This document shows positions 50,580 through 58,269 of a stretch of DNA of 64,000 nt, one piece after another. A program made the position numbers and the translations under genes. Below the pieces are notes generated by a model that was given only the letters and a program-made list of their open reading frames with translations, searched no databases and was not told where the DNA came from. Numbering within the stretch: position 1 is the first letter of the stretch; every line of letters starts with the position of its first letter. This DNA comes from Pollutimonas sp036675275 (GTDB taxonomy: Bacteria > Pseudomonadota > Gammaproteobacteria > Burkholderiales > Burkholderiaceae_B). The stretch spans positions 35,784-99,783 of the forward strand of contig JAKFFG010000007.1 of assembly GCA_036675275.1 (NCBI GenBank). Direction: 5' to 3'.

Positions 50580-51524
50580 CTAGGGTGTCGTCCCGGGTCC
50601 CAGCAGGGCCACCATGACGGACACCGTTGCCACCGATAACACTGTGGAAATCAATATCGCTCCGGAGGCCGTTTCGGGCTCGCGCTCATAGAGCTTGGCC
50701 AGCATGAAGGGACCGGTGCCCACCGGCAGAGAAGCCAGCAGAACGGCGGCGCTGGCCCAAAGCGGTGGCATATCGAATACCCAGCGCACCAGCACGAAGG
50801 CGATCAGCGGATGCAGGAACAGCTTCAGGGCGACAATCCGCCACACCGGACCCAGATGCAAGGTCAGCCGGCTCTGTGCCAGGAACAGCCCTATGGTGAC
50901 CAGCGCGCAAGGGCTGGCCGCGGCGCCCAGCAGGTTCGTGAATTGCAGCAAGGCATAGGGCAGCGGTATCTGCAGTGCGGCCATAATGGCGCCGAGCACG
51001 GGGGCGGCCACCAGCGGATTGCGCAGCAGCGACATGCCCACTTTGCGCGTAGTGGTCAGCACACTGCCCGTACCGAGCAGATCCACTTCAATCAGCACGA
51101 CGGAAAAGGCGAACAAGGCACAGGCGGTCAACAAAATTGCGATGATGACGGGCGGCAGACTCTCGGGGCCGAACACCATCAGGCATAAGGGGATGCCCAT
51201 GAAACCGGAATTGGAATAGGACGCCGCAAGGCCTTCGATGCTGGCATCGGCGAGCCTGCCGCGGCGGCGCCGGTCCAGCACATAAGACGTGGCGAATACC
51301 AGCGCGATGGCCAGGAAAGAGGCGGCTACATAGCCGGGCTGGTTGACCTGTTCCCATGTAATCTGCGCCATGGACTGGAAGAGCAGCGCCGGAAGCGCCA
51401 TCCACACGACGAACTTGTTAAGGCTGTCGACCGCTCCGGCCCCCAGGAGTCGCTTTCGTCCGCTGATATAACCCACCAGTATCAGCGCGAATAGCGGGAA
51501 GACGGCATTGATGATGACGCTCAA
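50580..51524 (-). CDS. AEC-family (auxin efflux carrier/malonate-type) transporter
   Basis: The 314-aa protein has about ten transmembrane helices in the AEC pattern: VFPLFALILVGYISGRKRLL, SLNKFVVWMALPALLFQSMA, AASYSNSGFMGIPLCLMVFG and a second half with LLRNPLVAAPVLGAIMAAL and ASPCALVTIGLFLAQ. Members export or import carboxylates such as malonate. The start is a TTG at 51524 with GGAG five bases upstream. It is convergent with the substrate-binding-like gene and divergent from amn. Substrate is unknown. Confidence 0.85.
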   Translation of the reverse strand: MSVIINAVFPLFALILVGYISGRKRLLGAGAVDSLNKFVVWMALPALLFQSMAQITWEQVNQPGYVAASFLAIALVFATSYVLDRRRRGRLADASIEGLAASYSNSGFMGIPLCLMVFGPESLPPVIIAILLTACALFAFSVVLIEVDLLGTGSVLTTTRKVGMSLLRNPLVAAPVLGAIMAALQIPLPYALLQFTNLLGAAASPCALVTIGLFLAQSRLTLHLGPVWRIVALKLFLHPLIAFVLVRWVFDMPPLWASAAVLLASLPVGTGPFMLAKLYEREPETASGAILISTVLSVATVSVMVALLGPGTTP

Positions 51525-51666
51525 GGGTACTCCGGCCAGGCAGGTTGAAGGTGAGGTATTAAAGCAAATAATCCGGAGCTGCGTTACAGCTTACGCTTAT
51601 AGTGCGGTATCAGGCATTTAATGTCATAGTGCCTTTCTATACTGTAATTTTGTCTGGTGAACAGCC

Positions 51667-53166
51667 ATGTTCGATACATCCAATTCCGACACGCCCACCT
51701 TGCTGCCTCCGCTGGTTCCGTTCGCCGCCTTCATGGATCCGCGCCCTGCGGTCGAAAGATTGGTCGAAATCTATGACCGCAACACGGCCTTCATTCGTGA
51801 CGCTTTTGCCGAATATGCCAAAGGCCGTTTTGCACCCAGGCAGCGTGTGCGCGCCTACTATCCCGCCATACGCATCAAGGTCGATACCTATCAGGGAGTC
51901 GACAGCCGCCTGTCCTACGGCCACGTGGTCGAGCCGGGCGTCTACATGACCACCATCACGCAACCCGACCTGTATTTCGATTATCTGCTCGAACAACTTG
52001 GCCTGTTGATCAAGAATCACGGCGTGCCAGTGGAGATCGGCGAATCCGATCTGCCCATACCGCTGCATTTCTCTTTCACTGATGGCCAGTATGTGGAAGG
52101 TGTCTATACGGACAAGTTGGGCGATTCGCTGCGCGATCATTTCGATGTGCCCGACTTGTCCGTGACCGACGATGCCATCGTCAACTGCACATGGGAAGGC
52201 AAACCAGAGGAGCCCCTGCCGCTTGCACCTTTTACCGCGCCGCGTGTGGATTATTCCCTGCACCGCTTGCAGCACTACACGGCAACGGCGCCGGAGCACT
52301 TCCAGAATTTCGTGCTTTTTACGAACTATCAGTTCTACATCGACGAATTCTGCCAGTGGGCCAAAGAAACGCTTGCATCGGGCGAAGGCGGCTATACCGC
52401 GCTGGTCGAACCGGGTAACGTCATAACCCGCGCGGGACCCGACGCCGAACGTACCGGCCTGCCGTTGAGCCGCATACCGCAAATGCCTTCGTACCATCTG
52501 GTGCGCGACAAGCATATGGGGATCACCTTGATCAACATCGGAGTGGGGCCTTCCAATGCCAAAACGATTACCGACCATGTCGCGGTGTTGCGTCCGTCGG
52601 CGTGGCTGATGTTGGGGCATTGCGCCGGCTTGCGCACGACCCAAAGGCTGGGCGACTACGTATTGGCCCATGGTTATGTGCGCCAGGACCACGTACTTGA
52701 CGACGACCTGCCCAACTGGGTTCCAGTTCCGCCTTTGGCCGAGATCCAGGTCGCGCTGGAAGAGGCCGTCGCCGAGGTCGCGGGTCTGTCGGGGTGGGAA
52801 CTCAAGAAAATCATGCGCACGGGCACCGTGGCCACCATCGATAACCGCAATTGGGAGTTGCGCGACCACCGCGAGCCGGTGCAGCGTCTGTCGCAGTCGC
52901 GAGCCATTGCGCTGGATATGGAGTCCGCCACCATTGCCGCCAATGGCTTCCGCTTTCGCGTGCCCTATGGCACCTTGCTGTGCGTCTCCGACAAGCCGCT
53001 GCATGGCGAACTCAAGCTGCCGGGAATGGCCAGCGAGTTCTATCGTACGCAGGTAAATCAGCACTTGCATATCGGTATCCGCGCCCTGGAAAACCTGCGC
53101 GAAATGCCCCGCGAGCGGCTGCATTCGCGCAAGCTGCGCAGTTTTATTGAAACCGCTTTCAAGTAG
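51667..53166 (+). CDS. amn: AMP nucleosidase
   Basis: The 499-aa protein matches AMP nucleosidase in length and two-domain order. An N-terminal regulatory domain (YPAIRIKVDTYQGVDSRLSYGHV) precedes a C-terminal nucleoside-phosphorylase-like domain with LINIGVGPSNAKTITDHVAVLRPSAWLMLGHCAGL, ALDMESATIAANGFRFRVPYGTLLCVSDKPLHGE. It hydrolyses AMP to adenine and ribose-5-phosphate and so adjusts the adenylate pool. A deoxyribosyltransferase-like gene follows 9 bases later, giving a small purine-salvage operon. Confidence 0.93.
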   Translation: MFDTSNSDTPTLLPPLVPFAAFMDPRPAVERLVEIYDRNTAFIRDAFAEYAKGRFAPRQRVRAYYPAIRIKVDTYQGVDSRLSYGHVVEPGVYMTTITQPDLYFDYLLEQLGLLIKNHGVPVEIGESDLPIPLHFSFTDGQYVEGVYTDKLGDSLRDHFDVPDLSVTDDAIVNCTWEGKPEEPLPLAPFTAPRVDYSLHRLQHYTATAPEHFQNFVLFTNYQFYIDEFCQWAKETLASGEGGYTALVEPGNVITRAGPDAERTGLPLSRIPQMPSYHLVRDKHMGITLINIGVGPSNAKTITDHVAVLRPSAWLMLGHCAGLRTTQRLGDYVLAHGYVRQDHVLDDDLPNWVPVPPLAEIQVALEEAVAEVAGLSGWELKKIMRTGTVATIDNRNWELRDHREPVQRLSQSRAIALDMESATIAANGFRFRVPYGTLLCVSDKPLHGELKLPGMASEFYRTQVNQHLHIGIRALENLREMPRERLHSRKLRSFIETAFK

Positions 53167-53175
53167 GGGAAGTGA

Positions 53176-53670
53176 GTGAAAAAGATTTATTTGGCCGGCT
53201 TCGATGTGTTTCGCCCGGATGCTCAGCAGTACGGTGCCTTGCTGAAGACTTTATGCGAGAAATATGGGTTCGAAGGTCTTTATCCGCTGGATAGTTCGGC
53301 GCCGAAGAACCTGACTACTCTGGAGACGGCGCGCTGGATATACCGGGCCAATATCGCCTTGATTGAGCAGGCGGACATTTTGATGGCGAACGTGAATCTG
53401 TTTCGCGGCGCCGAGCCGGATTCGGGGACGATTTTCGAGGTCGGATACGCGACGGCGCTGAACAAGCCAGTGTGGGTATATACCGACCAGGCGCGCTCAT
53501 TGGTGCAACAGGTTGCGGCGCACAAGGTGCCGGGTACGCGGAGCTATGTCGATAACCTGGGTTATACGGTGGAGGACTTCGGGCTCAATTTGAATCTGAT
53601 GATCGCATGCAGCGCGCATGTTGTTGTCGGCAGCGCCGAAGATTGTCTGCAGAGGATAAGTCCGGCGTAG
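53176..53670 (+). CDS. Nucleoside 2-deoxyribosyltransferase family protein
   Basis: The 164-aa protein has the family start KKIYLAGFDVFRPDA. The active-site region EPDSGTIFEVGYATALNKPV contains the catalytic-type glutamate after DSGT, with a C-terminal NLMIACSAHVVVG. Such enzymes exchange or hydrolyse N-glycosidic bonds of (deoxy)nucleosides or nucleoside monophosphates. The start is GTG at 53176 after AGGGGAAG. It is the second gene of the amn operon, and the hairpin-rich block A follows its stop. Confidence 0.88.
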   Translation: MKKIYLAGFDVFRPDAQQYGALLKTLCEKYGFEGLYPLDSSAPKNLTTLETARWIYRANIALIEQADILMANVNLFRGAEPDSGTIFEVGYATALNKPVWVYTDQARSLVQQVAAHKVPGTRSYVDNLGYTVEDFGLNLNLMIACSAHVVVGSAEDCLQRISPA

Positions 53671-53779
53671 GTCCTGCGTAAGTGCTCGTCTAGTGCTAGC
53701 GTCATTACTGCGTGTCGGGTTCTGCTCTGTCGTTGGCCTTCCTTGATCCATGTGCTGTGTTCTTTCTTGACCCGCGCGT
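53671..53779. other. Spacer between the deoxyribosyltransferase gene and hairpin block A
   Basis: No gene or clear terminator is seen here. The sequence is less GC-rich than the following element and has scattered GTGCT words (AAGTGCTCGTCTAGTGCTAG). Confidence 0.4.
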
Positions 53780-53936
53780 CAGGTCCTATGGGAAGGTGTT
53801 GCGCTCCTCGTTGCCGGTTCGTCGCCCTGCGGCGCCGAACATCGCTTAGCCCCGCTCGTACGCCCCCTCCGGGGCTCCCTTCGCGTGCGGCTCGCTCGGC
53901 ACCGAAAGTCGCTGCAACACCTCCCCATAGAACCTG
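53780..53936 (-). repeat. Long-hairpin element A1 (core in reverse orientation)
   Basis: Complementary arms at 53780-53802 and 53914-53936 (23 nt, 21 Watson-Crick pairs) enclose a 111-bp core. Read on the minus strand the core begins GACTTTCGG and contains CGCGAAGGGAG. A small hairpin GCCCC-GGAG-GGGGC follows, then a GTTCGGCGCC/GGCGACGAAC hairpin and finally ACGAGGAGC. Both arm differences become G-U pairs on that strand. It is one of four related elements in the window. Confidence 0.8.
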
Positions 53937-53980
53937 CCCCGCTGCTACATGGAAGCTTGGAATGCCGTTGGGGCGAGTGG

Positions 53981-54271
53981 AGTGCTTGGCCTTTTTGCGA
54001 AAGGGCGGCGGTGGAGAGACAGCTATTGCTATTTTTCAGCCGGGTGCTGTTGCCGTCGCTGAGCTATGAATGTATTGCCGCTGCCGATGATAGCTGCCCA
54101 GATCTACGATAGTACTGCGACCGCTGGCGATACCTGGCCTGACCTACAAGCGTACTGTGACCGCCGATAATACCTGCCCCGATGTCCGAGCGGCCCGGCT
54201 GGCGGGACGCGTAGGACGAGCGCATGAGTTTTTTTGAACGAGGCATACCCGACGCAAAGAGGCCAAGCACT
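53981..54271. repeat. Spacer of block A bounded by an inverted pair
   Basis: AGTGCTTGGCCTTTTTGCG (53981-53999) and CGCAAAGAGGCCAAGCACT (54253-54271) are inverted copies matching at 18 of 19 positions. They enclose about 253 bp of non-coding sequence. Block B has the corresponding pair TGTGCTTGGCA / TGCCAAGCACA at 63380-63390 and 63671-63681. Confidence 0.75.
54073..54200. repeat. Degenerate ~40-bp direct repeats inside block A
   Basis: Three diverged copies follow one another. Each contains a GATA-TACCTG-like word and CTAC...GTACTGTGACCG: CGATGATAGCTGCCCAGA, GCGATACCTGGCCTGACC and CGATAATACCTGCCCCGA mark them. The last copy is truncated. No coding meaning is evident. Confidence 0.6.
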
Positions 54272-54309
54272 AAGGCCGTCCCAGCAGGTTTACGAATACC
54301 CCTAATGCA

Positions 54310-54488
54310 GCCGCTGGTGCGGTGATGGGGATGTGGGCGACTTTCGGGGCGCCCGGCATAGGGGGCCCCAGTCGGCCGAATGCGAAGGGAACCCCGAATG
54401 GGGTGGACGAGCAGGCCGTACTGGTTCGGCGCGCAGGGCGCCGAATAAGCCCACGAGGAGCCCACATCCCCATCACCGCGCCAGCGGC
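54310..54488 (+). repeat. Long-hairpin element A2 (core in forward orientation)
   Basis: Arms at 54310-54338 and 54460-54488 pair over 29 nt with 28 Watson-Crick pairs and one G-U. The 121-bp core starts GACTTTCGGGGCGCCC and has GCGAAGGGA. It also has hairpin ACCCC-GAAT-GGGGT at 54391-54404, then GGACGAGC and hairpin TTCGGCGC/GCGCCGAA at 54425-54445, ending ACGAGGA. It is inverted relative to A1 and equivalent to B2. Confidence 0.82.
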
Positions 54489-54524
54489 GTGTTGAAAACC
54501 AAAGGCTTATCAAGAGCCAAACGT

Positions 54525-54614
54525 CTTCCAAGAAACCAAAGGCACGCCAAGAAACCAAAGGCACGCCAAGAAACCAAAGGCACGCCAAGAAACCAAAGGC
54601 ACGCCAAGAAACCA
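54525..54614. repeat. 19-bp tandem repeat after element A2
   Basis: The unit GGCACGCCAAGAAACCAAA occurs three times perfectly from 54541 to 54597. A 17-base partial copy follows to 54614, and a partial copy (CCAAGAAACCAAA) precedes it. The array lies 36 bp outside the right arm of A2. Confidence 0.9.
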
Positions 54615-54672
54615 TGGGCGTGTCAGGCACGGCAGACCGCCCGCCCAAGCATCCCATGGCACGATAAGCCTC

Positions 54673-55704
54673 TTACTTCTTGCGCCCAGCAATATCCTTC
54701 TGCGCCTGCGACACCAAATCCTCACCTATGGTCTTCTTCCACTTCTCGAACACCGGCTTCGTTACGGCCACGAACGCCTCATGCTGTTCGGGAGTCAGGC
54801 TCGTGACCGTAACGCCATGGCTTTCGATGTCTTTCAACATCGAAGGATCCTCAGGCGTCACCCCTTTGCGGGCGATCACAATTTCCTGCTTGCCCGCTTC
54901 GATCGCGGCCTCGCGCACGATCTTGCGGTCGGCTTCGGACCAGGACTCCCACACCTGTTTATTCACCACGAATACCAACGGATCGGCAACATAGTTCCAG
55001 AGCGTCAGGTACTTCTGGCCCACGTTATACAGCTTGGAACCGGCATAGATCGACAAGGGGTTTTCCTGTCCGTCCACCGCGCCGCTAGCCAGCGCAGGTT
55101 GTGCGTCGGCCCAGCTCATCTGCGTGGGATTGGCGCCCAAGGCGGTAAATGTGTCGATGTACAAAGGCGAGCCGACGACACGCAGCTTCATGCCCTTGAG
55201 GTCTTCGGGCGCCTTGACGGCATGCTTGGAGTTGCTGAGCTGGCGGTAGCCGTTTTCGCCCCAGGCCAGCGGCACCACGCCCGCTTTTTCGATGTGCTTG
55301 AACAACGCTTTGCCGACTTCACCATGTATCAGTGCATCGATGGCGGCGTAGTCGGGCATCAGGAAAGGCAGGGAAAACAGGTTCAGCTGTTTGACTTGTG
55401 GCGACCAGTTGATGGTCGAGCCTACGGCGAGGTCAATCAGGCCCTGGCGGATGGCCGTGAATTCGCGCGTCTGGTCGCCTTGCACTAGTGACGTGCCAGG
55501 GTAGATCTTGATATTGATACGCCCTTCGGTGCGTTCGCGCACCAAATTGGACCAGATCTCGGCGCCCTGGCCCCAGGGAAAGGCCGTACCTACCACTATG
55601 GACAGTTTGTATTCGGATTTGTAGTCGGCGGCGTAAACCGGCGACGTCGCGGCAAGGGCAGCGACCGAACAAGCCAGGGCGCTGAATAAAGCACGGATTT
55701 TCAT
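54673..55704 (-). CDS. TRAP transporter substrate-binding protein (DctP-type), system 1
   Basis: The 343-aa protein has a signal peptide (ALACSVAALAATSPVYA) and the DctP fold: LSIVVGTAFPWGQGAEIWSNLV, GTSLVQGDQTREFTAIRQGLIDLAVG and GMKLRVVGSPLYIDTFTALGANPTQMSWADAQPALASGAVDGQENPLS. The Arg in KLRVVGSP is the residue that usually fixes the carboxylate of the ligand. AAAGGA precedes the ATG. It is the last gene of a DctQ-DctM-DctP operon and lies 94 bases after DctM, a gap with a GC-rich hairpin that may raise binding-protein output. Confidence 0.93.
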   Translation of the reverse strand: MKIRALFSALACSVAALAATSPVYAADYKSEYKLSIVVGTAFPWGQGAEIWSNLVRERTEGRINIKIYPGTSLVQGDQTREFTAIRQGLIDLAVGSTINWSPQVKQLNLFSLPFLMPDYAAIDALIHGEVGKALFKHIEKAGVVPLAWGENGYRQLSNSKHAVKAPEDLKGMKLRVVGSPLYIDTFTALGANPTQMSWADAQPALASGAVDGQENPLSIYAGSKLYNVGQKYLTLWNYVADPLVFVVNKQVWESWSEADRKIVREAAIEAGKQEIVIARKGVTPEDPSMLKDIESHGVTVTSLTPEQHEAFVAVTKPVFEKWKKTIGEDLVSQAQKDIAGRKK

Positions 55705-55798
55705 GGGTATTCCTTTTTGCGGGTTAAGACAGCTCGGAACGACAGGTCACAACGTAATCTTTGCGGCCGGCACAGGACCGGCACCGCGTATTCTTTAT

Positions 55799-57097
55799 TC
55801 AATAGCCCAGGTAACGGGGCAACCACAGAGCCAGCTCGGGGAACACAATCACCAGCACCAGCACCAGGAACATGGACGCCAGGAGCCAAACCACCCATCG
55901 CACCGTGCTCTCCATGGGCACGTTGGCGATACGGCAGGAAACCATCAGATTGACGGCCAATGGCGGCGTAAACTGCCCCAGCGCCACCTTGAGCGTCAGC
56001 AAGACGCCGAACCACACCGGATCCCACTGATAGGCATTGGCAATAGGCATGAGCAAGGGCACGAAAATCAGGAAGATCGAAATACCGTCCAGGAACATGC
56101 CAAGCGTCATCAGCAGCACGATCAGCAGCGAGAGCACCCCATATTCACCCAGGCCGGAATTGACGATGGCATGGGTGATGGGATCGATGACGCTGAGCGT
56201 GGACAAAGCCCAGGCAAAGATGCCGGCCAGGGTAACCACCATCATGATGACTGCTGAAAGCTCGGCGGCTTCGCGCAGGATCAGAAAGAGATCCCGGAAC
56301 TTGATGGTGCGATGCACGCACATGCCCACGAAAAGACCATAGAAAACGGCGACGACCGCGGCTTCGGTGGGAGTGAAAAAACCCATGCGCATGCCGCCCA
56401 GAATCAGCACGGGCGCAATAAGGCCCCACGCGGCCTCGAACATGCTGCGCCAGAAAGGAGGGCGCGGCAGGTCATGTTCCAGGGCACCCATATTATGGCG
56501 GCGTGCCAGCCATACGGCCGGGATGATCAAGGCGACGCCCGCCATCAGCCCGGGCACCATGCCAGCCGCGAACATGGCCGGCACCGAAGCTTGCGGAACC
56601 AGTATCGAGTAGATGATGAAGGCAATGGAAGGGGGGATGAGGATATCGGTCGATGCGCCGGCCGCCACGATGCTGGCCGAAAATGGCCTGGGATAGCCGG
56701 CCTTGGTCATGGCGCCTATCATGACCGCACCGACGGCTGCGGCGCAGGCGGGTCCCGAACCTGAAATGCCGCCAAGAAACATTGCCACGGCGATGGCCAC
56801 CAGCGGCAGCATGCCGGGCCCCCGACCCACAATGGCAATCGCGAAATTTACCAGCCGGCTGGCCACTCCCGAGCGGTCGAAGATGGATCCGACCAGCACG
56901 AACATGGGGATGGCCAGCAAGGGGTACTTGGCCAGACCTGCATAAAAGCTCTGGGGCACGGCCAGCAACCCGAACCACTGCGTATCCAGATTCGACATCA
57001 CGATGGCCAGCGTGCCGGCCACGCCCAGGGACACGCCGACCGGTACGCCAATGATCATAAGCAACAGGAAGGACACGAAGAGCAGTGTGACGATCAT
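55799..57097 (-). CDS. TRAP transporter large permease (DctM-type), system 1
   Basis: The 432-aa membrane protein has roughly 12 helices and the DctM signatures MLPLVAIAVAMFLGGISGSGPACAAAVGAVMI, ILIPPSIAFIIYSILVPQASVPAMFAAG and TLKVALGQFTPPLAVNLMVS. It is the sodium-coupled transport subunit. The ATG at 57097 overlaps the DctQ stop by 4 bases (ATGA). The frame upstream of it duplicates DctQ sequence out of frame and is ignored. Confidence 0.93.
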   Translation of the reverse strand: MIVTLLFVSFLLLMIIGVPVGVSLGVAGTLAIVMSNLDTQWFGLLAVPQSFYAGLAKYPLLAIPMFVLVGSIFDRSGVASRLVNFAIAIVGRGPGMLPLVAIAVAMFLGGISGSGPACAAAVGAVMIGAMTKAGYPRPFSASIVAAGASTDILIPPSIAFIIYSILVPQASVPAMFAAGMVPGLMAGVALIIPAVWLARRHNMGALEHDLPRPPFWRSMFEAAWGLIAPVLILGGMRMGFFTPTEAAVVAVFYGLFVGMCVHRTIKFRDLFLILREAAELSAVIMMVVTLAGIFAWALSTLSVIDPITHAIVNSGLGEYGVLSLLIVLLMTLGMFLDGISIFLIFVPLLMPIANAYQWDPVWFGVLLTLKVALGQFTPPLAVNLMVSCRIANVPMESTVRWVVWLLASMFLVLVLVIVFPELALWLPRYLGY

Positions 57098-57624
57098 GCG
57101 TCCGCTCGCATCAGGCGGCGCAGCATGCCGGCCATGCGCAGGGCAATGGCGCTGGCCAGTATGGGCATCCATATCGAATACCACCAGGCTGGAACTCCGA
57201 TGGCGGGCGACGTGTCGCCGTAGCTGTAGTCGTCATAAGCCATGCGCGCCGACAGCACGGTCAGCAGTATGAAAAACAGCAACACCACGACGGCGGAGAT
57301 AAGAGCCAGCCGCCGCCGCCGTTGCGGCGACCCCCCGTCGGCGATGAGTTCTATGCGTATGTGCTGGTTGCGCACAAATGCCGATGCGCCGGCGGTCATG
57401 GTCAGCACAATGAGAAGGAATACCGATACTTCTTCGGTCCAGGCAAAGGAAGTGTCCGTCAGGTAACGCACGATGACGTTGCCAAAGGTGATAAGCGCCA
57501 GACAGGACAGGATCAGCACCGATGCCCAATCCTCTAACTTCAGGGGGATCTTGACGGCTGGTTCCGGGATCTCCGGAAGTATGGGCTCTATCGGTTCGTT
57601 GGGATGCGCATCAGGTATTGCCAT
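57094..57624 (-). CDS. TRAP transporter small permease (DctQ-type), system 1
   Basis: The 176-aa protein has four helices. The DctQ pattern FGNVIVRYLTDTSFAWTEEVSVFLLIVLTMTAGASAFVRNQHIRIELI is present in pieces, preceded by a proline- and glutamate-rich cytoplasmic tail (EPIEPILPEIPEP). GGAG precedes its ATG. It heads the system 1 TRAP operon, 66 bases downstream of the SET-domain gene on the same strand. Confidence 0.9.
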   Translation of the reverse strand: MAIPDAHPNEPIEPILPEIPEPAVKIPLKLEDWASVLILSCLALITFGNVIVRYLTDTSFAWTEEVSVFLLIVLTMTAGASAFVRNQHIRIELIADGGSPQRRRRLALISAVVVLLFFILLTVLSARMAYDDYSYGDTSPAIGVPAWWYSIWMPILASAIALRMAGMLRRLMRADA

Positions 57625-57690
57625 TGGTCTCCAACCACTACGGCGTACTTTTTATTTGTTTTAAAGCTGTTTTATTTAATAGCCGACATG

Positions 57691-58194
57691 CTAACCCGTC
57701 GCGCCGGTTTTGGTAGTTCGGGGTTTCCCGCGTTTCGGCAGGGCCAGCATCGTGCCGCGGCATGCGGAAGTACCGCACAAACATTCGTATTGCTTGCGCA
57801 AGGCTTTGGTGATGCGTCCTTCCATGACCAGCCCATAATCGTAGAACAGCTCGGCGCCTGCCGGGATGTCTTGCAGGGCCACGATATACACCCGTTTCCC
57901 GTTGGTGCTTTCCTGGGCTTCGCAGTTGGGCCCGCAAGAGTGGTTGATCCAGCGCGCATCGTTGCCTCTGTCGCCGCCGTCGATCACCTTGCCGCAGCTT
58001 AGCGAAAAGAAGAAAGTATGAAAGGGATCGTCCGGATTCACCGGATGCAGCTCATCGGCTCTTTCGGGTGTGATCCGCTTGCCGCCGTATTCGATGATGC
58101 GGGTGCCGGCCGGAATGTCGCTTGCGGCAAATACGCCCGTGCCGTGCAGGGTGGATTTCTTGACGATATGCCAGGGTTGGGATGCGGGTGTCAT
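57691..58194 (-). CDS. SET-domain protein (putative lysine methyltransferase)
   Basis: The 167-aa protein is almost only a SET domain. It has the SAM-binding GTGVFA near residues 18-23, the knot motif RWINHSCGPNC at 81-91 and ELFYDYG at 115-121. A post-SET cysteine cluster (C138, C140, C145 in ECLCGTSACRG), with the SET cysteine, can hold a zinc ion. These are the features of protein-lysine methyltransferases best known from eukaryotes. Small bacterial versions are known, mostly without assigned targets. It is divergent from the acetolactate-synthase-type gene and lies upstream of a TRAP operon. Confidence 0.88.
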   Translation of the reverse strand: MTPASQPWHIVKKSTLHGTGVFAASDIPAGTRIIEYGGKRITPERADELHPVNPDDPFHTFFFSLSCGKVIDGGDRGNDARWINHSCGPNCEAQESTNGKRVYIVALQDIPAGAELFYDYGLVMEGRITKALRKQYECLCGTSACRGTMLALPKRGKPRTTKTGATG

Positions 58195-58269
58195 GGATGC
58201 GCTTTGGACGAGGCGGAAAAGGGAATAAACTGCTGAAGATCGTTATCTTATGCAATAAAAGCGGACTTC

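Noticed and set aside
53743..54069. Open frame through hairpin element A1
   Set aside because: It crosses both arms of the palindrome, lacks a ribosome site and is composed of Arg, Pro and Ala codons expected from GC-rich palindromes.
53780..54488. Integron attC sites as explanation of the hairpin elements
   Set aside because: Variable arms with conserved folding resemble attC, but the RYYYAAC/GTTRRRY core sites, an integrase gene and gene cassettes are absent.
54525..54614. CRISPR-like array
   Set aside because: Units are directly contiguous without spacers, only 19 bp long, and no cas genes are present. The 14-bp array at 63879-64000 fails for the same reasons.
54333..54806. Open frame across element A2 and the 19-bp repeat into the TRAP gene
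   Set aside because: It runs through a tandem repeat and ends antisense to a real gene; the peptide has no domain features.
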